Source: Trichoplusia ni
Lineage: Eukaryota > Arthropoda > Insecta > Lepidoptera > Noctuidae
Reading direction: 5' to 3'
NCBI RefSeq assembly: GCF_003590095.1
Contig: NC_039478.1
Location: forward strand, 6,572,001-6,636,000
Length of the DNA: 64,000 nucleotides
The notes under the pieces are model-generated. The model ran no database searches, was not told the DNA's origin, and saw nothing but the letters and a program-made list of their open reading frames with translations. The position numbers and the translations under genes are program-made. Shown here piece after piece: positions 26,901-41,900 of this stretch. Positions within the stretch are counted from its first letter, which is position 1. Each line of letters starts with the position of its first letter.

Positions 26901-29900
26901 TGCTCAAACATTTCCTATATGGAAAGATGCCTAGGCCCAGCAGTATTTAAGCTGACACGATTTCGTTACATTTAGCAAAACACGACCGAATTCATTCTAA
27001 TTCACGTATCATATTCACAAAGGCCACTTATAATCCACAAAGATACTCGAATACAAAAGCGAAGCCAACCGCTATGTACGCCGGCGACTGTCTCTCACCT
27101 GTCAATAGAATTAGTTAACTGAAAGCTGAAACTTCAACTGTCATATTGTAGCCTTAAGACACAACGCAGTTTCTAAACAAAACAGAACTCTTTATAGAAT
27201 TTTTATGTCAAAGAGTTTTTATGTCAAAGGATTATAACTTCTCTTGGAAACGCGATATAACCGACAGCGACGCGGGCAAAGCCGCGGGCGAAAAGCTAGT
27301 AAATAATAAGTCTCAGTAAAATTGAACTAAAAATAAAATAATAAGGTTTATTAAATGCTTTGCTAACCAATTCAACCGCTTACAGATACAAGAGATATGA
27401 GAAAGATGATATGGATTGGATTAAGCTATTAGTAAAAACGAAACCCAACAACTAGGGCTCTGCTGTCTGTCCATCCATGACCTGTCCATAGCTCGTTTCA
27501 CAGTTTGGACTTTGAGAGATGATGACGTATTACAGTTGCTGCTATAACTACAAGTATGGAAATTATATTCTAGGTTTGGCAACAAATTGTTCGCTCGTAA
27601 ATGTGAACAAGTTGTACCAAATTTATTTTTCGTTATACGGAATCCAGTGTAGTGAGTCGGACTTGCACTTAACCGGTTTTTGTGTGTGACGACGAAAAGA
27701 TGACGTTTTTGCGACAGAATATTGAAGTCTTGATATATACAAAGGATAGCAAAAACTAAGACAGTTTGCTGCCTTTGTAATGTGAAGAAAGATGTCGTGA
27801 TATTGTTGTAAATCTGTGTTTTCGCCGTAAAACTTTGTAACAATATTATCTAAAGGTTATTTCAGTAACAATAATCCGTGATAGATAGTTTAAGTTTTCT
27901 TTGTTATAGACATAGTTTCTAGTCGACTCTGAATCGAGTTTTATTTGTACTCGCTTTGATTTAGGATTGAAACGTAGGTAGAGTTACATGTAAATAAATG
28001 AGTAAGTAAAATTTTGAAAAATAAAACATCATTTTTGTGTTGAAATAACTAATTTTAAAAGTTTACGACACATGTAGGTAAAAGTAAAACGGCTGATTTT
28101 TATTAATGACGAAAAAAGTCTGCTCTAATTGTTATCATTAGTTTCTTTTCTATCTGCATTATCAATGCTAGAATGCAAAAATAGACCCAAACTAAAGGCG
28201 TGAACTGAAGCGTTAAAAAACTCAAGCCAAACTATTCTTTACAGTCTACTTAAATTTGTTATTCAGTGAATCAAAACACAACACCCGTATAATGAATCGG
28301 GCGTTTGATTGAATCCATTGTCGTAGTAAGACTAAGTTCAATTCGACCTAGATCCGACCGCAATACGATTCCAATACTTGCGCATCGCCGGGAGCGATGC
28401 AATGCAGATTATTTACTCCGTGTACACGCAATATTAGCTATTACAAGCTTTATATTAAAGGCTGGAATTGCATACTGTATTAGAGAGTTGGTTGTTGCCA
28501 TAGTATGTTTACTGTACCTGGTAATTACTTCGTTAGGATTAGTTTTGTGATGACATGTTTATGGTAAACATGTTCCTCCATTCGATATATATTTGTATTA
28601 CAATATAAAACCTTGCAATAGGCATTATCAGATTTATTTACATACAAGTTTATGCTCCCGGTTTCGCTCACCTGAATGCCGCTTTTAATATAACCCTCCT
28701 TTAATATCTAAGGCGGATAAAGTGGTATCCAAGATGTTAGTTCCTTTCATACAAACCTACGTTGATGTCGCTCGAGCTGATTGTCATGAACGGTAACAAA
28801 CAGACACACGAACATACTTTCGGATAATTTCTATAGCTGCATCAAAAGTCAAAAGTCTTCGTTTTACCTTACAAAAAACAAAAACAGGTCGCGTAAAGAA
28901 AATTATGGGAAATTTTAAAGAAGGGCAGTAACTTATTTTACATGCATAATTATGAAACGCAAATGAATTTAGCGAATGGAAGCAATTTTCACACTCGTCA
29001 TGAATAATAAATTATTCTCACGATATTGTGTCACGGTTTGTAAATTTGATTGCACGGACGATATTAACAATTTTTATTTTTCTTTGCAGTGAATTTTGTG
29101 AAGGAAACATGTTGTAGAGTCATTTCCGCGACTCCAACAGGTATAATCAGTAAAAAACTTAATTTTTTTTGTATGATTAATTAAGTTGTTACTCAAAGCG
29201 ATTGGGCTGTTGCAATGCACTATATTTGAAGGGAAATATGATGATTGGCGTAACGATTCCCATTGAAATCCCCGTCACAAAAGTTTTCTCTGATATTTTT
29301 TTTTTAATATTTATTCGGAAAGCGAAGTATATGCGGTGCAGGCGTTAGATTGGATTTGAACAATTCACAATAGATTGATAGCAAATCTATTTGCTAGTCT
29401 TGTTTGGTACACACCGCGGAATTTTATCAATTGATTGATTCAACAAAAAAAGTTTCCGGCGTCCGCGTAGCTCTATTTTTTGTGGTGGATTGTCAATATT
29501 TGTTTGGATAGTACTGTAACGTGGTATGAATTTTATTTGAATAGGCACAGTTGCAATAAATTTGCGCACACTAACAAAATTATTACATGTAACTTTGTTA
29601 GTGCATACAATAGAGCTAATTTAAACTAAGAACTATTTATCGAGACATTGGCAACGTCAACATGCATTTTCCACATTTAAATCACTTCAACGACAATACA
29701 AAGAATAGCCATAAAGTAGAATTCGAATCTAGAACACCACTTTTATGGATATTTGGCAACGCCGCTACCGTCTCGTAACTTAAGATCAACAACCATAGAT
29801 TTTAGTGATTGAATGGGATATAATTCTCTTCATTCTTGAACTAAGAACGTTTTATTTCATAATTTCGGAACTATTAATGTTTCGTTCTGATGGTGTTTGT

Positions 29901-32900
29901 TTGTGTCCCGATTGTCAGAATAGTGATTCGAACGCCCGCGTTTCTGGAGCGCGTGTAGTTGACACACTACCAATTTATTGGTCAATATTGCAGTTATTGG
30001 AAAATGAAACATACTTTTCTGACGTGATTAACTTACGTGAATAATGGCGTAATAGTAAAATGAATAATGAGATGCTAGGTTTTTATAATGCTTTCTTCTT
30101 CTGTTCAAGAAATTGACCTCCTTTTCGGAAATTTTAGGCGACAAGGTTTGGAAACGTGCCCAGTACCAAGTAATAAAAGCAATTCGTGAGGGATTATTGT
30201 CATATGCGCTCCGTTATACCACGAGAACATACGTAGTTACGTACACAAATGCGGTTACGCTTAAAATATTAGCCGTGGATAAATACACTACGGTACGAAG
30301 TTAAGCTGTGAAGTATAGCGTGGTTGCACAGTACGGAGGTAGGGCAGTCTCTAGAATATATTAAATTCCTTAGCTACTCGTAACTTATACGTGGCGCTTA
30401 GCGAACTGAGACGAATGTGCAAACCGTACTTGTTTGTTATGCTGTCATTACCCCGATTAAGTGACGTCATTAACTGTCCTTCAATCTATTCAACTGTCAT
30501 CCGTGTCATTATAAGCGAGCGGTAGTCAGTATTCTATTTTTGAAATGACCATAAATCGATATTTTGACTGTTCCATTTTTGAATGTACACAGAAAACGAG
30601 CTTCGAATTTCAAATAATTATGGCCATGCCCGTAGATAATTGTCCTTTCTTCTTTCAAATTATTTTTAGTTTTTAATTGTCCTCCACTCTTGTTGAATTA
30701 ATTATGGATAATTACAGCCGAGCTTTCTTAATTTGAATGAGACTTTATTGATAGAAATATCTTCTGAAACATTTTTATTCTGGCCGTTTTGAATTCCTCA
30801 TGAGTCTGTATTTCTTACAATGTTTTTTTTTAATAAGACCAAACGTCGTTATATTTAGTCCTCAATATCTCTATACAAAACTTTTACACCTCGACAATAT
30901 CATCGCCACTCACTTGTTGTACATAATTGCGTTCAGATTCTGCTTATAATGCGTTACTTGTCTACGCACGCATTTGCCGTGCTTATTATTTCGTAATTAT
31001 GCGTTGATGTATTGTTGCCGTGTTTCTCCCGAGCTGTATACTCTTCGGACGGATTGTGCCGCATCATTTCTTGCTCGCTTTCTCTGACACACCCTGTTGT
31101 TCCGTTTACACGTTAAGCTACCATCCGTGTTGTCCATTATGGTAATATTCGATCGAAGAAGCAACAAAAAAGAGTTTGAGTTATGATAATAATTTACTGG
31201 ATTTTCCTGTCTATAATTTCACAATTAGAGGGTTACCAATTCATTCCAATGTTCGTACTATACAATGTAATAGAAGAAGTTATTATTTAAATCTTTGAAT
31301 TAAAAACGGAATGAAAAGAAGTATTTTACTGTATGATTTTTAACCCAAAATATTTTAAAGAAATAATGCCATAAAGCTCAAGTTACAAGTACAGTTTCAC
31401 CCAGTATACAAGTTGTCCCATGAATCTTGACCGATTATTTAAACATTATTCCTTCACAAACAAAGCTTTTGGGCCAACAATGTGTGTCACATAACTGTAA
31501 CTGTCGTGGACGACTTGTTAGCTTGAGGCAAGTTATCTCATTAACATTGTGACACTTTTGTACCTCATTTCAATAATAAAAGCCAATAACAGAATGTATG
31601 TTTTGTATTGAATAACATATTTATAATCTGTGCATCACATTCAACCTACTTAACAAAATTAAATGCCGAACTCGAGACGAAAACTAATTCTCGAAACAGT
31701 TGCAGGAATTCTATTTCGATGCAACAGAATTCGAATTTCGTACACACTATTCCATTTTAAAAACTTTTTAATTCTATTCCCGATATTTTCTCGGCGTTAA
31801 TAAATGTTGTTTTGGTGAACTTGGCGTGTAGTGCTCACTGTGAAGGCGCTTTTAATTTCTTTAAAAAGTGAAATGTTTAATCCGAGGTTGTGTACCTGGC
31901 TTCATGTTGTTTGAATATGTGTAATGCAGATTTTATTTGGCACTCATTACAGTAGGTCTAGCTTCATAAGCTCATAATAGCATTCACGAGTAGCGCGGTG
32001 CATGCGAAATTAGCACTGCAGCATTTTTGTGGAGCACAATGATGCAATCCCAGAGCTCAGCAGTCGCTTTGTAAGGGAAATACTCTCATTCACGATTGTG
32101 AACTTTTTGAATAAAGCCATATTCGCTGGTAGACGTGTATGTCTGTGGAAGTGGTTCATTACGTGACGTTCGTTTTAATGATAATACATTCCTCTATTCC
32201 TGTTCTGTTTTCGCTTTGAAAATGACGTTGACGCGTCAGAGCTGTGCGAGCTGTCTGTGTCAATAATTGGAGAGTGGAGATAGCGAAACCAGTAGAAAAC
32301 ACTCAAATGTATGAAAATTTCGTTTCTATAGGTTAGTCACGTGACTTTGACATGTCATTTCCTTACAATTTAATCAACCTATCGGCGCTAACGATTGTCG
32401 AAATTTCGCTTGACTAAGGGAGGGAGAGTTGTATCGCTCACAATTCACAATAGCAGTAATCTATTATTCATATGTCAGTGTTCAGAACGCACGAGAAGTT
32501 ACACAATGCAAAAATAACAAACGCATTCGCGGTACACACTTGCGTCACTGCAGTTATGTTTAACTACGTTGTAATTCTAATTTAAATTTCTACGTAATTT
32601 CGTACTGATAATGATTGTATTTTGAGTCATAGTTGACGGAACTATTTACAATATTGAAACGTATTCTTATTAGGTGAGATATTCTTATAAGTGTTTCTTC
32701 TCTGTATGGAAAGAGATCAGTACCTCGTTGTGGGATATTTATGAGTTGGTATTATTATTCATAAGACCAATTGTATTGTCATCATCATCATCACACAGCC
32801 TTTGTCCTCCCACTGCTGGGCATAGGCCTCCCCTTTCTCGTGCCAATTTCTACGGTCCTGCGCTAGCCTCATCCAGACTCGACCCGAGATCTTTATTATG

Positions 32901-35900
32901 TCATCGACCCATCTTTTGTATTGTACATAAATCTAATATAGTAATATCCGAATCAATTTGTTATAAAATAATGCTGTCTCTGTAATTTTTACGTAAAACA
33001 GCTGAATGTTTAAAACGTCTTGAAATTACATTTTCCGATGTACTAAATAACTTACTTAGTATTTCAAACGTTTCGTTTTACGATAAAAATCTTCGTGCTG
33101 TCGACACTCTGATGCACTGTTTCACAAAACTAGAAAACATTCATTCACAAATGATATAGTGCTTTAAGATAGTACGGTCAGCAACGACCAACGAATAAAA
33201 ATTATTATTTTTCCAAAATGTTTAAAAACAGCTATCGACTATTGCTGTTTAGCAAGTTGTAATTAGATTTCTCCATTCGTGTGTTGCTGTACCTCGACTA
33301 TAAATACATAACTATCTAGCTAACACAGTCAATGGTATGCTGGCTGCTGACGGACCGTCGGACGGACAGATGGACATGGACAGACCTTTAGGAACCCACA
33401 AAAATATTTTTTTGCTGACTGTACCTACAAAGTTCAGTAGATGCTATCATACCCGTTCACCTACTTACCTTGAGACAGAATGGGGCATATTTCTTACACG
33501 TCTGAATCGAAAACAATAGCCAATTTTCTAGTAACGTTATTAGCCCGGTTTGTAAACAATGTTAATAATAGCATCGTGAAATATCTGTTACACACGCAGT
33601 TAACACTTTGAACTATTACTTGTTTGATTTCGAAATGTAGTTAAGAATACGGTTAATACATTTGAGACGCTTGCTTGACTCTTACTTGATTCAAAGTAAA
33701 CTAAAAAAAACTCATATTATAATCATACCTACTTTTTATTAGCAATAGAATCTAATAATTGATTCAAATATTTTGTGAAAAAACGAATAGGTACCAACAT
33801 AATCGGATTTCATGGAAAACAGCTGCTTATAAAACCATTTTTTACGAACCAAGATTACGGTTTAATCAACAAACCATAGACAAAGCAGACTCAAAAACAA
33901 CTGACAAACAAACAAGGAGGCTGGCAAGCTGTTCATAAAAAAAATGGCGGCCAAACTGATTACAGATTGCAACGCTCATTTAACGCTCCGATAAACGCAA
34001 TTACTCGCGGGGGAATCTAGGAAGACCTCTTTTCGCTCTCATTCACGTTTTTAATGTCACCTTTTAGATTTTTAAACAAATAATATTGTAATCCAAATAG
34101 TTCATGATTTTATCTTGACCGTGGACTAACTCTATCTGGCCAGTGTGATTTACATTTTGACGGATTATTCTTTTTAATTTGCGTTTTGTTTATGCAAATC
34201 TTAAATTAATTTTAGACGATATCACGATTTGTTACACAATAATTTATATAGCTACTGTAAGCGAATCGTTAAATAATTTTTATCGCATAAAGTAGTCAAG
34301 GCAAATACCAATAATCATAAACTTACGCTATCGGAACGTGTCCGCAAAAATCGCGATTACTTCATTCAAATGTAAAAAACGTGTTAAAATGCTTTGTTTC
34401 AGATCAAGATGATCATTAAATGCGGAACTAAAGGATTTAACCTTGTTTTTCTACTCTACATTAAATGAAGTTTTTTTGTCTCTGATTACCTTGAACTAAT
34501 TCCACAATTAAATATTTAATACAATTTAAATGGCTTGCAAGTTTCCGGTATATCTTAAAATCTTGTGTATAGACAACAATGCTCCTTCGATAAGGGTTTC
34601 AATTGTGAATTCAACCTCTTTAAGACTCCAGACACTTAAGACTCGGGACCACAGCCGTCATTCACACTACGTTATGTTAAAATAACGCCCTGTTTATTGT
34701 AGAAAGGCGTGTGAGGAACCTTTATCTCGGGAACAAGTAAATGGCACAGCAATATCGTTAGCTAGTATCACTCGCTGAACAATAGTTACTCGTAGACATC
34801 CCCTCGCTATTTAATGAAAACGAGTATCCCAGTTATACAGTCGCGATAACGCCAGTATACAAACTCTTTGGTTGTTTGACTTGTTTGTGAATGATGTTTT
34901 TGCTGACAGCCTGAACAACATATTGCCTTTGCCTTTCAAATGACATCTCGACGATCCATTTTCAAATATCACTCTGCATAGTTTTCAACGAACGTTCTTG
35001 TTTTGAAATTCAAAAGGGTAGATAAGCATAAACAAATGAAAGATGTATTTTATAAATAATATTATCAAGTCTATAGTATTTATTATTTATTTTCGTAAAT
35101 ATTAAGCGTAAAATTTATATCAAATTCTCTCTATACTGTAACAATCAAGAGATAATTACACAGACAAACGAAACAATGATTGGTCAGTTAAGTTGTTAAC
35201 CTTCGATAATCATAATTCGCCTACGTCACAAGGACAAAGCTACAACGCTATTGTGACGTATATCAGATTTAGAGTGAGTCTCGACAATGCTCGAGAATGC
35301 AGTTAAGCTTATCTCCTATCATTGTTTGAAATGAGATAATGCTGTTTAGCTTTAGTGCTGACAGGTGTTAACGTGTGAGTATAATCGAAGCTGTTGTATC
35401 TGTTACATGATTCTGTCATTAGTAAGTCACTATTGTTGCATATATGTTGAAATGTTCAATGAACTTTTAGATATGAGTTTTCTTTTGTTGTGAAAAGCAA
35501 AGGCAATTAGCATCCAGCCTGAACTCAAAAGCGATCATTATTTCATTATTTTAAAATGTTTTATATTGTAAACAGTTTTTTTATTAATGAAAAGAATATC
35601 ATCTTTGTTTTGTTCGATGCTACAAAGTAGCACCCTACTTCGAAGTTTTTGTTTAAAGCTTTATGCAATGCTTCTAAAAATATAGTCCGAAAGTAACTAT
35701 GTTCATCGCTGTTCATGCCGTAGCAATTTACTTTTGATCGCCAACCAATCCCGGCCAAAGTTGACACTAGAATACGGGTCGGTAGTGCTTCTGTGTTTAC
35801 CATCAACGCTTTTAATTTCTTTTTTATCTTGTCTATAGTTGTTTTGTGCCAGTCTCTCAACGATAGCTCAGCCATTGTCTGCACATCATAAAAACTCTTT

Positions 35901-38900
35901 GTTTTTGTTCTTCGAAACAAATGACGGTCGAGTAAGCTTCAAAAAGCAATGTATTTCGGATTCAGTCTAACGATATGATTCACGAATTCACGAGCTCTAT
36001 AGAATAAATGTATTAATGATGATTGACTGTAATAAATAAATCAGGTGTGTGGTCAATAATGTCGCATAAAATGTCTATTAGTGCGGGCCAATTAAATTAA
36101 GCAGATGACGTGATCAGTGACGTCACCCAACATTCCCATTTCGCGGATAGCAATAAACCGTAATATTTATGTGAGAACACAGTTGTATATAAACTTTTCC
36201 AATAACTAAATGGAGGCTGCATTTGCCAAATGAAACACCATGATCCTGTGTTTGCTTTGTCCCTATTTATTAATGCAACCAAGAATAACGTGGAAAGTAT
36301 TGCGAAAAGTAATTAAGATTTTTGCGGATGTTTCCTCTTACTTTGCAAAATAGGTCTTTTAATTAAACTGGTAAAAGCAGTATGTTTCTCATCTGTTGTA
36401 ATCAACCAGAATCGACTTATCTTTACCAGTTAAATTCAATATAAAAAATCGTAACATCTAAAAACGACCAAAGAGGTACCTCTTTCACATTATAGCAATC
36501 TCATTTTTATCATTACCTAAAAAAAAGGTTGCTACTAACCATGGCTGAAACAATCATCGTCGACTGTACCGAAAAGTTTCAGTTAGTGCCATAACGATGT
36601 AAACACCGAATATTCAACGTTACTACATAAGTCGTCACACTTGTAACTTTTGTAACGGTGTACAATTTGACGAACATAACTGTTACAACTGTGTTCTGTA
36701 GTTAAGTCGTTATATGTGCCTACTTACTTATGGTAAATGATTTTTGTAAACTTTTGTCAAATGAGTTTGTTGTGCCGTTTCTTCTCCGCAACTTGAAGAC
36801 TTAGAAAGCTATCTATAAATGTTTGTTGTGAGTTGTGACATTAAAAAAGCAAGCAAAGCAGCAAATCCCCTTTTTTGTAGATACACTTACGAGTTAAGGT
36901 AAAATGTGCTCGGATATGATTCGTTGATTTCTTTGCATGCAAATCATCTAATACATTTGCATATCTACGTATTTCCGTGCGAATAGAATCGCTTGTGTAA
37001 AGTGAAATGTATTGATGTATTCTTAACGTAAGAATTGATAATATAATAATTATGAAGAGATTTCAACGACAAGCATATCCGTTATTTATTTATCCGTATT
37101 TTTTTTGTATCAGAACACCTAGGAATCAAAGTATGCTAGGTTTTATGTTACACATCGGTTGCTATCAGATAAGCAATTGGACAAACCTACGATTCCACTG
37201 ATCTCTGTGCACAAGCTTGATTTCTTTAATAAAACATGGAAAAAGTTTCGGAGAAATATTCATGGTGACAGGAGAGACTAGTCGTTACCCTAACATACCT
37301 TTTAAAAGACTGGCTGCCCTTCAAACAAAAAGATTATGTAAAGTGTGTACAAATTTCGGTAGGTAACAAATATCTATCAAATATTTACAGAAATTTGACA
37401 ACACTCAAAATAAGTACGCGTAGGTTCATGTTCGTCAAAGTTAAATTGGTTTACTTCTAATTTATGAGGTAACATTTATTTAGGGTAATAATCAATTTAC
37501 GGTAAAATGATATAACCTTATCCTCTTCTCTTTATGAAAAGGTAAACGTAATGATATAAATGACTGTTAAGTGCTTTCTTATCTTGTATTAAACAATCCT
37601 TTCTTCGAGAACTTTAGATTAGTTAGATATCCAAATTTTGATTACATGTCTCAACTAAGGGGTCACTTAACATAAATTCACATCCCCAACACTTTTTCTA
37701 TAATAACTATCATTAATTTGTCTGACAATAAAACTTTCATTCAGATTCTAACATTAATTAGTTCAAAAGGAATTCCAGTCTTCGAGGCAAGGGATACACA
37801 AAAATTCAACGACATTTTTTTATAAATAGCCAATAGAATTTCTAAATATAGTCTACAGAAATGTTACGGGCGAGAGTTCTAAACTTACAGATGCAGTTCG
37901 GCCGGGTCAGATGGACCAATTTAGCATCGAGTATTTGGATTTCAAGGGGCCTACCATTGCTCAAATAAAGTGTGGAAGGGAGATGTCGCTCTATACCTTG
38001 TATCGCGCCGTCTTCTTCCACAACTGCAATAGTATCAGATTTAAAGATGGTAGTAGCCCCCCGGAGTTATCTTTGTACGATATGACACAAATCTGTATCG
38101 ACAGTTTGTTCAAAGAGGTTTTAAGTATCTGCTCCATTTTGAACTCTGTTGACGAATTTGTGTATCTATAAAGTTCAACTTGAGAATGTCTGTAAGTAGG
38201 TTTTATTCTCGACATAGTAGACAACTTACTGACTGATATACAGATTTTTTTACAGTCAATAGAACCTACAAATTCGTATTTATTTGTGCCTATTGAAAGT
38301 TTAAATGTTCAGGGAATGTCAACACATGCTTGTAATTAAAACTCGAGACAAAATGACAAAATATTTTAAATAAATCTGTCATTGAAAAAACTTCACGTTA
38401 ACCTTATTGGTTTTTCGGCAGTTTAAAGTTATTCGATGTCTCCTTTTTTAATCGATTACCAGGCGGGGTTATTTTAAGCATAGTTCAAGGAAGCCGAAAT
38501 GCCACGATAAAATTATTTCCGTGTGCAGTTACTGTAGTTTTTAAAACTGATGGATTTAGCCCTCAGTCATACACGCCGTTAAATTTTAGTCCAGAAGAAA
38601 ATGTACTCCAATACTTATATGTATATTTCATTTTTAGAATTCTACGCCTTTAATTGTTTTTATTTTATTCTTTCAAAATCCATATTCACACAGACTAAAC
38701 ATCATCTACATCTCAACCTACCATGCACCAACGTAAATTGCAGTGTTTTAGTCAACATGCTAACAGTTAGCACAATATGACAACACTTTAAACACAAAAA
38801 ATCGTAAACACGTGCACCTATAAATTCGCAGAAAACTGTTCGCATACCGTGTTAACTATATATAATCGGTAAGAGCAAGTTTCTTACATCGTAATTAACT

Positions 38901-41900
38901 TTTTGTCCCTTCGCGCAACGAAGGCTTTTTTACCCGACGAAGCAAGCCGAACCTCTTGCGTTTGCCTTTCTTATGAGTGTTATACGTGTTAATGATAACA
39001 TAATTAAAAGTACATTAACCGTGTCTACCCCTTAAATAATTACGAGAAAACGATGCTTAAATGTTTCGGGTGTGAAAACATTTCACTTGTTTTATGAAGC
39101 TGCCTTAGGTAATGGATTCACATAGCTGAGTGTATACGGTAAAATTTATAGAATTTTGAGTTTAATTGTGGTTCAAATAAATATTGTATTTGTTTGGCAC
39201 TTGTTTAGGCATACCATGCAATTTGTTGTGGTATATTCTGAGAAGTGATATTGTATGCTAATTCGCGTGAATTTCGCGAAAGTAAATGATATTGATTGCT
39301 ATGTATGACCCACAAAAGGTTTAAATTTCACCAAAGAATATACATATTGACATACAAGCAGCAACTTTCTGAGATTCATTTAAACGACTTATTTGTTATA
39401 CCTGAAAATAAAGTTCAAACCTTCGCATTTCGTCATTTTGCATCAACTGTTATGTATCATTCAAAATTGTTCCTCGATTTACCAAATAAAATATTTAAGC
39501 AAAGTAAGAGTGTGATTTATTTGTTCCACATAAGATTATAATTACGTGTCGCACCCCAACGATCTTATAATTGTAGAAAGTTTTACATTTTCTGTAACAC
39601 TTAAAAGTAATTTGTTTGGACGTCTGCTCAATATCCAATCAACTTTCTTTTATGTTGGATGCGACGATTTCTGAGAGTTTGATACAATATAATCTGTGAC
39701 AAGCTTATTAATAGATAAATTTTATGGTACTAATATAGGATAACTATTAAAAATGTTCACGTATTGGGGTTTCTTTTAAGTTAAGCTCTTGAAAAAATCT
39801 GAAATAGTACTAAATCATCGTGGTCTAAAATTGAGGTCTAAGCCTGTCACACAGCTGAAAAAGGCCATTTTACATAGAGAAGAATAATGAGAAATCGATT
39901 CATAGTAATTAAATTCTTTCAATTAAATACAGTGTATTTACATATAAAGGAATAAAAAGAAACAACTAAAAAGGATTATTTACTAGTAAACGAAACCCAA
40001 CAAAGGCGGATATTTGATCCACAAAACCCGCACAATTACAGTACCTACGTGTCTTCACCGATAGGTAATTATTCCAGTTTTTACTTGATTTCATTTGTTT
40101 TCTTTCCGTTCCACTTTGACTGACAGTGTGTATTTGAATTTACATAAAAACACATTAATTGGACTCATCGTCCATCGACATTGGATATCGGCCTATTAAT
40201 ACTTTTTATGTAGAGAAAAAATGTAGTAACGAATTATAATTGGTGTTGTAGTTATTAATATCGGCTATCTGAAATTTTTCAAATAATACCATTGTGTTAA
40301 AAAAAATAAAAAAATACCGCTGTGCATTCCAATAAAAGAGAAATAGGTTGAGCATCCCAAAAAAAAGATGAGCAGATCGAAATTAATTCGGAAAGACCAT
40401 TTTTTTTTATATTCATTTATATCTCACGACAAGAGTAAAATGTGACCACATAGTACCTACGTCGAAACAAATTAGCACGAATCTAATTTACATACCAGAA
40501 TAATGACTGTTGCAAAGTTTTGTTAATAGGTCACATAGGCTAAATAATAGAACAAAAAGTCATCGGCATTCACAATCATTGTAAATACATGTCAGTAGCA
40601 TTCTGTCTCGTAACGTATTTAATGATTTTCAAAGAAACACTGGCCGCTTTATCATTCCTGGAAATTCACTGCATTGAAAATTCAATATTCATATTCCGAA
40701 TACAGGCATGTTATATTTACAGTAATACCGTAGGATACTTCAAAGATTATATTTATGTAAGTATATATTTAAATTGTTTCAGTTTACTCTGAAATGAAAT
40801 TTATTTTATTCAATTAAAATAAATGATCAACAAAGTACTTTGATATAGTTCATTCCTGCGGTTGCGTGTTGAGCAAACATGGCGTCGGTGACGTCAGATT
40901 AATTTGATCAAAGTGGAAATGGCCTGAGTATTTTCCACGCTACTTGTTTCGAGTTGCTGTCAACGGCTCGGCTAATGCTTCCGTCGGCGTCCAATTTTAA
41001 ACTTTTGATGGTGTTTACGGCGCGGTAGAATTTATGCTCCAGTCATTATTAGAGAATCAATTTGAACGTATCGTGAATTTGTTTGTCGCTAAGGTGAAGT
41101 TTTAGAAGAAACAATTTGATGAACACAAAACAGAGTTCAAAGCTCGACTTTATAATATTCCTTTAGAAGTATGAAACAATTTTGATGTTCATTTGTTTAC
41201 CAAATACTCATATACTCCCTCATCCAACGGCGTTTACACGAGACCGTTATTCATATTTCTGACCGCGTTAGTACATTTTATTTTCCCAAGTTCAAATCCG
41301 ATCGACTTGTGGTTTCACAAATGGTAGGCTGTAGGGTCTTAGCGCGTCCTCAAATCGGTGGGATTGGGTTACCGCGAAGCAAATTACGCCGATCGTGAAG
41401 ACCAACAATGGTGGAATCCCACGGTTAAAAGTTCAACGGACGATGCGTTCGTTACGCTTACTTGCGTAGCGTCAAGATTAGAATTATATCCGCTTGTAAC
41501 TACTACTTAATCTAAACAGTGAACAGAAATCACGATTCTAAACCATTCTAAACCCATTTACCGTTTTACATTTCGACAAAATGTTCAACAAACTGGTCAA
41601 TTAAATGCCTTTGAATTGCATGCAGATGGTAAATGCTTCGTTTGATTCCCAGAGTTTGTTCAGAATTCGATGTTGGGTTCGAATCGAAATTTGCGCAAAC
41701 AGACGTAATTACTGCAAATGGGAAGCTTTAGGCATCTATTTGTCTATTCAGCAAATACGAATTACTTCATAGAGTTTCATTTGTTTTTCTCCCTTCACCC
41801 GAAATTGACAGTTCATTTTTGTTTCCAGGTGTCGCGAAATGAGAAGTTTCGGTCAGTGTCCGCGGGGTCGGTTGGAAGCAACAATATCCAGGAACGGCAC

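Larger units (their letters stand above)
2942..41828 (+). other. Rapgap1: Rapgap1 intron 1 (38.9 kb) with repeats and GC-richer islands
   Basis: A very long AT-rich intron running from the GTAAGC donor at 2942 to the acceptor at 41828. It contains most of the transposon remnants listed separately, a possible nested minus-strand gene near 11.0-11.3 kb and candidate alternative exons at 14461 and 29090. GC-richer islands lie near 19.2-19.35, 22.95-23.17, 23.76-24.0, 25.4-25.56, 29.93-30.0 and 40.86-41.48 kb, and may be regulatory. Outside these I see nothing beyond AT-rich sequence and short chance frames. Confidence 0.75.

Noticed and set aside
27421..27843. 140-codon minus-strand open frame, the longest after the 152-codon frame of exon 8
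   Set aside because: It coincides with a diverged lepidopteran repeat, with the head motif ACCGGTTAAGTGC and tail GACAGACAGCAGAG; it is repeat-borne.
37911..38171. 86-codon frame whose FFHNCNSIRF motif recurs in a second frame near 42910
   Set aside because: The similarity comes from a shared nucleotide repeat, not a protein family.
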